Assembly: GCA_036524855.1 (NCBI GenBank)
Contig: DATDBL010000109.1
Coordinates: 1 to 64,000, forward strand
DNA from: Aldersonia sp036524855
GTDB taxonomy: Bacteria; Actinomycetota; Actinomycetes; Mycobacteriales; Mycobacteriaceae
Direction of reading: 5' to 3'
Length of the DNA: 64,000 nucleotides
The notes under the pieces were generated by a model. The model was not told the DNA's origin. It made no database searches and worked only from the letters and a program-made list of their open reading frames with translations. Shown piece after piece: positions 52,394 through 59,216 of this stretch (position 1 is the first letter of the stretch; each line of letters opens with the position of its first letter). The position numbers and the translations under genes are program-made.

Positions 52394-53712
52394 CGGTCTG
52401 CTGCTTGCCGTGCGGATGCCGATCGACACCGCTGGTCGTCCCGATCGACTTCCCGTTCGAGGACGAACTGGTGAACGTCGAGGTATCCGGAGGCGAACCC
52501 GGCCTCGGAGTAGGCGAGGTAGAGCCGCCACATCCGCCGGAAGACCCGGTCGAAGCCGAGGGCATCGGCACCGCCGGTGTGGGCGGTGAAGCGTTGCAGC
52601 CACAACCGCAGCGTGTGGGCGTAGTGCGGGCCGAACGAGTGCCGGTCGACGATCCGCAGCCCGGTGTGCTCGGCGGTGAGCTGCTCGAGCAGCTGTACCG
52701 ACGGCAGGAACCCGCCCGGGAAGATGTACTTGTGCACCCACGTGTACGTGCGGCGGGTAGCGAGCATCCTCTCGTGCGGCATGGTGATCGCCTGCACGGC
52801 GATCCGTCCGCCGTCGTCGAGGAGACGGTCGAGGGTGCTCAGGTAGGTGGGCAGGTGATGGTGTCCGACGGCCTCGATCATCTCGGCCGACACGACCGCG
52901 TCGTAGCGGCCGGTCACGTCGCGGTAGTCCTGCAGGGCGACGGTCACCTTGTCCGACAGACCCGTTGCGGCGATCCGTTCGCGGGCAAGCAGCTGCTGCT
53001 CGCGCGAGAGGGTGATGGTATGCACCCGGGCGCCGCGGCGTGCGGCACGGATCGCCAGTTCACCCCAGCCGGTGCCGATCTCGAGCAGCCGGGTCCCGGC
53101 TGCGACTCGGGCGGCGTCGAGGAGCCGGTCGATCTTGCGGCGCTGCGCGTCGGCCATATCCGACCACGTCGGCGCCGGGTCGAGCCGGTCGAACAGCGCC
53201 GACGAGTACGTCATCGTCTCGTCGAGGAACAGGCCGAAGAACTCGTTCGACAGGTCGTAGTGGTGGGCGATGTTCGCCCGGGCACCGGCGCGGGTGCCGC
53301 GCTGGCTGCACGGTGGCCGCGGCAGGCACACCGCCCGCAGCCGCTGCAGCGGCGCCGGCACGAGGGTCTCGATGCGGGACGCGAGAACGGTCAGCACGGC
53401 CGGCAGGTCGGGCGCGGACCAGTCTCCCACCATGTACGCCTCACCGAACCCGATCAGACCGCTAGCAGCGACGCGGGCGAAGAAGGCGTGGGGCCGGTGC
53501 AGCAGCAGCCGCGGCCCCGATGCGGTTGCAGCGCCGAGCACGGTGCCGTCCGGGTACTCCACCCGCACGGGCAGACCCGCCACGGCGCATCGGAACAACG
53601 CGGCCACGACCGGCGCGCCGACCACGGCGCGTGTGCCCCGCGGAACGTGGGTGATCGCGTTCCACCCCGCCGGCACCGGTGCGGCGGTGGTACGGCGCTG
53701 GTCGAGCGTCAT
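52390..53712 (-). CDS. Cyclopropane-fatty-acyl-phospholipid synthase family methyltransferase
   Basis: 440 residues from the ATG at 53712. The SAM site is RLLEIGTGWGELAIRAARRG, preceded by ANIAHHYDLSNEFFGLFLDE and MTYSSALFD, which are core CFA-synthase motifs. EMIEAVGHHHLPTYLSTLDR, QAITMPHERMLATRRTYTWV and HKYIFPGGFLPS follow. It would methylate a double bond in membrane phospholipid acyl chains. Gene order FAD protein–DUF1365–CFA synthase equals the Rv0449c–Rv0447c (ufaA1) region of M. tuberculosis and operons tied to furan or methyl-branched fatty acids elsewhere. Confidence 0.92.
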   Translation of the reverse strand: MTLDQRRTTAAPVPAGWNAITHVPRGTRAVVGAPVVAALFRCAVAGLPVRVEYPDGTVLGAATASGPRLLLHRPHAFFARVAASGLIGFGEAYMVGDWSAPDLPAVLTVLASRIETLVPAPLQRLRAVCLPRPPCSQRGTRAGARANIAHHYDLSNEFFGLFLDETMTYSSALFDRLDPAPTWSDMADAQRRKIDRLLDAARVAAGTRLLEIGTGWGELAIRAARRGARVHTITLSREQQLLARERIAATGLSDKVTVALQDYRDVTGRYDAVVSAEMIEAVGHHHLPTYLSTLDRLLDDGGRIAVQAITMPHERMLATRRTYTWVHKYIFPGGFLPSVQLLEQLTAEHTGLRIVDRHSFGPHYAHTLRLWLQRFTAHTGGADALGFDRVFRRMWRLYLAYSEAGFASGYLDVHQFVLEREVDRDDQRCRSASARQAADR

Positions 53713-54458
53713 CGAAGTTCCTCCCGGGGTCGGAGGCGTCGGCTGCGCCTCGTATCGGGTCGGGGAACGATCGGCAGGCCGCGGGCCCACAGGAGCAGGC
53801 CGTGCCAGTGGATGCGCAGCACCACCAACAGCGGCGCCAGCGGCACCGTGATCAGGGCCCGCAGCACGGTGCCGGTGTCGGCGCGGTGGACCGGTCCGGC
53901 CATGGTGGCGGCGAACACGGTGGCGCCGTCCGGGTCTCGCAGGGCGATAGCGACGCCGAGTCGGCGGGTGGGTTCGGGAACGTGCAGGCGGTACTCGCCA
54001 GCAACGGCGTTGAACGGGGAGACGTAGAACTCCTTGGCCACGGTCGCGGTGCCGTTGTGGTCGGGGCGGAGTAGGTAGCGGTGCCGGTCGCCGTAGGTGT
54101 TGTGCACCTCGGCGACCACGCACTCGAGTGCGCCGCTGCAGTCGTGGCACCAGTACAGGGTCAGCGGATTGAACACGAAACCCAGAACGCGGGCGTTGGT
54201 GAGCATCAGGATCCGACCCTCGCCCAGGCTGATCCCGTGCCCGGCGAGGTAGGCATCGAGGTTCGCACGCAGGCTGAGTTCGGGATCGCCGACGTGGTCG
54301 GCGGACCGCAACCGGGCGAACGGCCCCAGTGGCCGCGGCAGGACGGGTAGTTCGTCGAGGTCCACCAGCCAGCTGTAGCTGCGGTAGGCGAACTCGTGAC
54401 GGACCGGCTGCCGGCGCACGTGCCGGATCCGGGTCCGCACGACCTGTGGGACGCTCAC
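53709..54458 (-). CDS. DUF1365 family protein
   Basis: 249 residues from a GTG at 54458 that overlaps the FAD-protein stop by 4 bases. Conserved DUF1365 segments are RHEFAYRSYSWLVDLDELPV, GRILMLTNARVLGFVFNPLT, LYWCHDCSGALECVVAEVHN and HRYLLRPDHNGTATVAKEFY with VSPFNAVAGEYRLHVPEP. The function is not established; members are nearly always next to a CFA synthase and an FAD amine oxidase and take part in the same lipid change. Its stop overlaps the CFA-synthase start. Confidence 0.92.
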   Translation of the reverse strand: MSVPQVVRTRIRHVRRQPVRHEFAYRSYSWLVDLDELPVLPRPLGPFARLRSADHVGDPELSLRANLDAYLAGHGISLGEGRILMLTNARVLGFVFNPLTLYWCHDCSGALECVVAEVHNTYGDRHRYLLRPDHNGTATVAKEFYVSPFNAVAGEYRLHVPEPTRRLGVAIALRDPDGATVFAATMAGPVHRADTGTVLRALITVPLAPLLVVLRIHWHGLLLWARGLPIVPRPDTRRSRRLRPREELR

Positions 54459-55771
54459 ACCGTGCTCCCGACCGTGCGGCGAGGCCGCGGCACCGGACCG
54501 CTCCAGCGGCCGCCGAGCCGTTCGGCGGCGACGGCACCGGAGAGTGCACCGTCCTCGTGGAATCCCCACCCGTGGTAGGCCCCGGCGAACACCAGCCGGT
54601 GGTCGCCAAGTTCCGGCAGGCGCTGCTGCGCGGCGAGGAAGGTGGGGGTGTATTGCGGGTGCTCGTAGACCATCGCGGCGACGACCGTGTCGGGGTCGAC
54701 ACGGTCGCCGTCGCCAAGCGTGACCACGAACCGGCGGTCGGTCACGGCGTCGAGTCGCTGCAGGCGGTTGAGGTCGTAGCTGACCAGCACCCGGTCCGAG
54801 TGGGCGTCGCACGCCGGCAACCGGTAGTTCCACGACGCCTGGGCCCCGGGCCGGGTGGGCAGCACCGAGGTGTCGGTGTGCAGCACCGTGTGGTTCACCG
54901 AATAGGTCAGCGCACCGAGGATCTCGGTCTCCGCCCGAGTCGGTTGGTCGAACAGCGCCAAGGCCTGGTTCGGGTGGGTGGCGACGACGGCCGCGTCGAA
55001 CTGCTCGACCCGGTCGGTCTCGTCGCGCACCGTCACCCCGGTCGCGGTGCGCGTGACGGCGCGCACCTGGACACCGCGGCGCACCGTGTGCAGCCGGTCC
55101 GTGACCGCCTGCACATACCGGGCGGAGCCGCCGGTGACGGTCCGCCACGTAGGTGACCCGAACACCGTCAGCATGCCGTGGTGATCGAGGAACATCAGCA
55201 GGTATCGGACCGGGTAGTGGAGCGCGACGTCCGGGGGACACGACCATACGGCCGCCACCAACGGCACTATGAAGTGCGCAGTGAAATGCCGAGAAAGCCC
55301 TGAGGCAGCAAGGAATTCGCCGAGAGTCCGCTCACCGTCACCTCCTCCGTCGAGTTCGGTGCGCGCCAGCCGATGGAACCGGGTCACCTCGACGAGCATC
55401 CGAAGGTACCGGGGCCGGACTAGCGAACGAGGCTCGGCGAACAGCCCCCGTGGTCCCTTCGCGCCGGCGTACTCGAGCCCGCAGCCGTCACAGTGCACCG
55501 ACATCGACATGTCCGATTCCTGTGTGGCGATACCGAGTTCGTCGAGCAACCGCAGCAGTGTCGGGTACGTACGGTCGTTGTGCACGATGAACCCAGAATC
55601 GACCCCGACAAAGGTGTCGCCGCCGCGGCGAGCCGGGAAATGGTGCGTGTGGGCGTGCCCACCGCACCGCGGTTGCGCCTCGAACAGTGTCACCTCGGCG
55701 CTGCGCGTGAGTACCCACGCGGCGGTCAACCCCGACACACCGCTCCCGATCACCGCAATCCGCCGCACCAC
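54455..55771 (-). CDS. FAD-dependent amine-oxidase-like protein (Rv0449c type)
   Basis: 438 residues from the GTG at 55771 with GGAAGG 5 bases upstream; GTGs at 55777 and 55768 are alternatives. The FAD site is RIAVIGSGVSGLTAAWVLTR with VTLFEAQPRCGGHAHTHHFP. A distal FAD contact is LVFAGAYHGWGFHEDGALSG. In furan-fatty-acid pathways a homologous flavoprotein acts on fatty acyl chains. It is the first gene of a four-gene operon down to the SDR at 51434. The promoter must lie in the 190-base gap before the divergent P-loop kinase gene. Confidence 0.9.
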   Translation of the reverse strand: MVRRIAVIGSGVSGLTAAWVLTRSAEVTLFEAQPRCGGHAHTHHFPARRGGDTFVGVDSGFIVHNDRTYPTLLRLLDELGIATQESDMSMSVHCDGCGLEYAGAKGPRGLFAEPRSLVRPRYLRMLVEVTRFHRLARTELDGGGDGERTLGEFLAASGLSRHFTAHFIVPLVAAVWSCPPDVALHYPVRYLLMFLDHHGMLTVFGSPTWRTVTGGSARYVQAVTDRLHTVRRGVQVRAVTRTATGVTVRDETDRVEQFDAAVVATHPNQALALFDQPTRAETEILGALTYSVNHTVLHTDTSVLPTRPGAQASWNYRLPACDAHSDRVLVSYDLNRLQRLDAVTDRRFVVTLGDGDRVDPDTVVAAMVYEHPQYTPTFLAAQQRLPELGDHRLVFAGAYHGWGFHEDGALSGAVAAERLGGRWSGPVPRPRRTVGSTV

Positions 55772-55967
55772 GTTCACCTTCCGAGTGTGGTTCACACCCG
55801 GTGTTCGGAACCGGATCCGGTGCGGATGGGTCCGGTGGTGAATCGGGCTCGCTCGGTGAGATCGACCCCCGGTTCTCGCTCTCGGGGAACGCGTCGCGCC
55901 CGAATTGCCCGGAACTCCCCAGCGTGTTCTCAGCAAATCCCAAGGTTGAGCCCGCATTCTTCAGAGC

Positions 55968-56564
55968 ATGCTCGGACTACTTCTCACCGACGCCGGCCCG
56001 CCGCGGCGACGCCTGGTCCTCGTCGGCGGTGTGCCCGGCGCGGGCAAGACGACGTTGCTCGCCCGCTTCGCGGGCCGGCCGGGGGTGCGCGTGATCGACC
56101 CCGACACCGACCGCGTCCGGTTGGCGTCGGCGCTGCCCACCGGGACGCCCTACCGCAGCTATCGCGGACTGGTGCACGTGCTGCACTACCTGCGCGTGCT
56201 CGTCGCGGTCCTGCTGCCCGGCGGCGACGTGCTCGTCGTGCACGACCCGGCGACCCGGCCGCGGCGGCGCGAACTGCTGGCGTGGTTTGCGCGGCGGCGG
56301 GGGTGGGATCCTGCGCTGCTCTACCTCGACGTCGAGGCCGAGACGGCACTCACCGGCCAGCACGACCGCGGCCGGGTACTCAATCGCGAGTCGTTCGCGC
56401 GGCACTGGGCGCGGTGGAGCGAGCAGCGTCCCGCGGTCGCGGCGGCGCAGGGTGCCCGGTTCGGCGCGTGGTCGCGGGTGGACCTGGTCGACCGGGAGCG
56501 GGCACCGCAACTGCTCGAGGGACTTGTGGCCACTGCCCGACGGGACTCCCGCGTGGCAGGCTGA
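55968..56564 (+). CDS. P-loop ATPase/kinase, zeta-toxin-like fold
   Basis: 198 residues. Walker A is LVLVGGVPGAGKTTLLARFA. An aspartate-rich element VRVIDPDTDRVRL and the second box VLVVHDPATRPRRRELLAWF follow, with arginines in HDRGRVLNRESFARHWARW. This is the pattern of small AAA/zeta-type kinases that phosphorylate small molecules. It is not next to an antitoxin gene, so a toxin role is not indicated. The crotonase gene begins 4 bases after it. Confidence 0.85.
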   Translation: MLGLLLTDAGPPRRRLVLVGGVPGAGKTTLLARFAGRPGVRVIDPDTDRVRLASALPTGTPYRSYRGLVHVLHYLRVLVAVLLPGGDVLVVHDPATRPRRRELLAWFARRRGWDPALLYLDVEAETALTGQHDRGRVLNRESFARHWARWSEQRPAVAAAQGARFGAWSRVDLVDRERAPQLLEGLVATARRDSRVAG

Positions 56565-56568
56565 GGGC

Positions 56569-57360
56569 ATGACCGACGTCGAAACCAGTTTTGTGCAGAC
56601 CGCGATCGTGCCGGAGACCGGGATCGGTTTCCTCACCCTCAACAGACCCGACCGACGCAACCCGCTGTCTTTGGCGGCGATGTCCGACGTGACCGCGACG
56701 CTGCGGCGGTTCGGATCCGACGGCGCGATCCGGGTGGTCGTGATCCGCGCGGCCGGTCCCGCGTTCTCCGCCGGCCACGACCTGCGCGAGATGATCGGCC
56801 GCACGCTGGAGGAGGAGCGAGCGATCTTCGACGGCTGCGTCGAGATGATGAAGACGGTGCAGCAGATCCCGCAACCGGTGATCGCGTCGGTGCAGGGCAC
56901 GGCGGTCGCGGCAGGCTGCCAGCTGGTCGCCGCGTGCGATCTCGCGGTGGCGTCGTCGGCGGCGGTGTTCGGCACCCCGGGCGTGCGGATCGGGCTGTTC
57001 TGTTCGACGCCGATGGTCGCGCTGAGCCGCGCGATCGGGCGCAAGCGGGCGCTGCAGATGCTGCTCACCGGCGACACCATCGACGCCGCGACCGCCGCCG
57101 ACTGGGGGCTGGTGAACTTCGTCGTCGACCCGGAAGACCTGGAGTACCGCACGCAGGCGCTGGCGGAGGCGATTACCGTCGCGAGCCCGCTGACGGTCAA
57201 GATCGGAAAGCGTGCCTTCTACGAGCAGATCGATCTGCCGCAGCGCGAGGCCTACCGGGCGATGGCCAACACCATGGCGACCAACGCGGTCACCTGCGAC
57301 GCCCAGGAGGGCATGACCGCGTTCATCGAACGTCGCGAGCCGCGCTGGGAGGGTCGCTGA
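56569..57360 (+). CDS. Crotonase-superfamily protein, ECHDC3-like
   Basis: 263 residues from the ATG at 56569. The fold signatures are FSAGHDLREMIGRTLEEERA and GTAVAAGCQLVAACDLAVAS with FGTPGVRIGLFCSTPMVALS. Both glutamates needed for hydratase activity are absent: Gln replaces the first (AAGCQL) and Gly the second (TPGVRIG). The same changes are seen in ECHDC3-type proteins, so a plain enoyl-CoA hydratase label would be misleading. Substrate unknown. A hairpin follows the stop. Confidence 0.88.
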   Translation: MTDVETSFVQTAIVPETGIGFLTLNRPDRRNPLSLAAMSDVTATLRRFGSDGAIRVVVIRAAGPAFSAGHDLREMIGRTLEEERAIFDGCVEMMKTVQQIPQPVIASVQGTAVAAGCQLVAACDLAVASSAAVFGTPGVRIGLFCSTPMVALSRAIGRKRALQMLLTGDTIDAATAADWGLVNFVVDPEDLEYRTQALAEAITVASPLTVKIGKRAFYEQIDLPQREAYRAMANTMATNAVTCDAQEGMTAFIERREPRWEGR

Positions 57361-57363
57361 CGA

Positions 57364-58668
57364 TCACGTTGCGCCGCACATGGGATGCTGCTGTCGTGCA
57401 GTGACCCATGTGCGGCGCAGGCGGCCCCCGGAGCGGTTTCTCGGTCGGGCCGGCGCCAGTGCCCAACTGTCCGGACCGAACACCTCGTAGTGGATCCGCT
57501 CGGCGGGCACGTCCTTGTTCAGCAACTCGTCGCGGACGCCGAGCATGAAAGGCAACGGCCCGCAGAGCAGGACGCGCGCGTCGGGGTCCACGGCGATCTC
57601 GCCGAGGTCTGCGCGGCCCAGTCGAATCCCGTCGCCCGGTTCGCGGACACCGAGATCCTCGTACCAGCGGTACATCTGCGCGGCCGGAAGCGCCTCCACC
57701 AACTGCGCGAGTTCGGCCCGGTGCGGGTGGGTGCTCGGTGCGCGGTCGGCGTGCAGCACCGACACCGGACGGGTGTCGCCGGTCGTCGCCAGATGTTCGA
57801 GCATCCCGATCATCGGGGTGCAGCCGATCCCGGCCGAGACGAGCAGCAGCGGCGCGTCGTCCTCGGGCAGCACGAGGTCGCCGAACGGTGTGGTGACGTC
57901 GAGCAGGTCACCCTCGAACACGTTGTGGTACAGGAAGTTGGAGACCTCGCCCGCGGGCGCGGTGGTGCCGTCGGGCAGCGGGTGAGCTTGGATGCGCTTC
58001 ACCGTGATTCGCCAGTCGCCCGCCGCCGGGGCCGAGCACAGGCTGTACTGACGGATCTGGCGGGCCCCGTCCGAGAGCCGCGCGCCGACTGAAAGATACT
58101 GTCCAGGGCTGAAACTGGGCAACGGCTTGCCATCGGTCGAGGTGAGCACGAACGAAACCGTGTCGGCGGACTGGTAGCGCCGTTCGCGCACCCGGACGGT
58201 GCGCCAGACGTCGCCGTCGGCCACGCCCGCGGCGGCGTAGAGTCCCTTCTCCATCGCGATCAGCGTCTCGGCCATCAGCCAGTACACCTCGTCCCAGGCG
58301 GCCGCGACCTCGGCCGTCACCGCGTCGCCGAGCACCTCGACGATCGCCTCGAAGAGGTACTTGTGCACGATCTGGTACTGGTCGGCGGTGATGCCCAGCG
58401 ACGCGTGCTTGTGCGCGATGCGCGACAGGATCATCCGCATCCGAACGGGATCCGGCTCGAGTTGCAGCGTCGCGAACCCCGCGACCGCGCCGGCGAGCGC
58501 CTTTTGCTGATCGCCCTGGCGCTGGTTGCCGCGGTTGAACAGGTCGCGCTCGAGTTCGGGGTGGGCCGCGAACATCTTGCGGTAGAACAGCGGGGTGATG
58601 TCGCCGATGGCGGCACCGACCGCAGGCAGGGTCGCGCGGATGACCTCTTTCGATGCGTCCGACAGCAT
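57364..58668 (-). CDS. hmp: Flavohaemoprotein, nitric oxide dioxygenase
   Basis: 434 residues from the ATG at 58668. The globin domain (1–140) has KMFAAHPELERDLFNRGNQR and the proximal His in ILSRIAHKHASLGITADQYQ. The FAD domain includes GQYLSVGARLSDGARQIRQY and SLCSAP. The NAD domain shows LLLVSAGIGCTPMIGMLEHL and the last block is RVLLCGPLPFMLGVRDELLN. It turns NO plus O2 into nitrate with NAD(P)H. It starts 1 base after the stop of the NsrR gene, a standard NO-responsive pair. The C-terminal 30 residues after HYEVFGPDSW extend past the usual end and include the terminator stem. Confidence 0.95.
   Translation of the reverse strand: MLSDASKEVIRATLPAVGAAIGDITPLFYRKMFAAHPELERDLFNRGNQRQGDQQKALAGAVAGFATLQLEPDPVRMRMILSRIAHKHASLGITADQYQIVHKYLFEAIVEVLGDAVTAEVAAAWDEVYWLMAETLIAMEKGLYAAAGVADGDVWRTVRVRERRYQSADTVSFVLTSTDGKPLPSFSPGQYLSVGARLSDGARQIRQYSLCSAPAAGDWRITVKRIQAHPLPDGTTAPAGEVSNFLYHNVFEGDLLDVTTPFGDLVLPEDDAPLLLVSAGIGCTPMIGMLEHLATTGDTRPVSVLHADRAPSTHPHRAELAQLVEALPAAQMYRWYEDLGVREPGDGIRLGRADLGEIAVDPDARVLLCGPLPFMLGVRDELLNKDVPAERIHYEVFGPDSWALAPARPRNRSGGRLRRTWVTARQQHPMCGAT
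57370..57419. terminator. Bidirectional hairpin between the crotonase and flavohaemoglobin genes
   Basis: TGCGCCGCACATGGG (57370–57384) and CCCATGTGCGGCGCA (57405–57419) are exact 15-base arms with a 20-base loop. The two genes are convergent and the hairpin overlaps the last codons of the flavohaemoglobin frame (stop at 57364), so the right arm is coding for its C-terminus. Confidence 0.7.
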
Positions 58669-58669
58669 C

Positions 58670-59140
58670 TCATTCTCCGATCGTTCGGGCTTGTTCTTCG
58701 GTTTCGCGGCCCACCCGGGGGAGGGCGAGCAGCACGTTTCTTGTGGGTGGTGCGGCGAGTTCGGCGATGGTGATGTCATCGAGTGCCTCGTAGAACGCGT
58801 TCTGGGCCCGGCGCAGCGCGCCCCGCAGCCGGCAATTCGACCGCAGCGGACACGGATTCGCGCCGTCGCACTCGACCACTTCGTCTTCGCCCTCGAGCCG
58901 GCGCACCAGCCAACCGACGCTGGCGGTGCGGCCGAGTTCGGTGATCGCGAGCCCGCCGCCGCGTCCGCGGCGCGCGTCGACGATGCCGAGTTCGGCCAGT
59001 CGGGTGACGACCTTGGTCGTGTGCGTGTAGGAGACGGCCAACTGCTCGGCGATCTCCCTGCTGCTCGGCCGCTCGCCCTCGGCCACGGCGAGGCGCATCA
59101 CCGCGCGAAGCCCGAGGTCGGTGAACTGCGTGAGCTGCAT
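58670..59140 (-). CDS. nsrR: NsrR-type Rrf2-family iron-sulfur repressor
   Basis: 156 residues. The winged helix is FTDLGLRAVMRLAVAEGERP, SSREIAEQLAVSYTHTTKVV and RRGRGGGLAITELGRTASVG. The three cysteines that hold the iron-sulfur cluster are in VECDGANPCPLRSNCRLRGA, the NsrR spacing. NO destroys the cluster and lifts repression of hmp. It lies directly upstream of hmp and just behind a 23-base palindrome, which is very probably its own operator. Confidence 0.95.
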   Translation of the reverse strand: MQLTQFTDLGLRAVMRLAVAEGERPSSREIAEQLAVSYTHTTKVVTRLAELGIVDARRGRGGGLAITELGRTASVGWLVRRLEGEDEVVECDGANPCPLRSNCRLRGALRRAQNAFYEALDDITIAELAAPPTRNVLLALPRVGRETEEQARTIGE

Positions 59141-59156
59141 GGTAGGACCGTACTTT

Positions 59157-59179
59157 AATTAGTATCTGAGATGCGAATT
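59157..59179. promoter_or_regulatory. NsrR-like palindromic operator of the nsrR–hmp operon
   Basis: AATT-agt-ATCT-g-AGAT-gcg-AATT: outer and inner 4-base arms are both exact around the central G at 59168. It lies 17 bases upstream of the nsrR start, in an AT-rich island that also contains a TANNNT-like -10. Length and shape match Rrf2/NsrR sites in actinobacteria. Confidence 0.7.
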
Positions 59180-59216
59180 ATGTGACGCACCCCACGTAGG
59201 CGCCTGCGCGGAGCGC

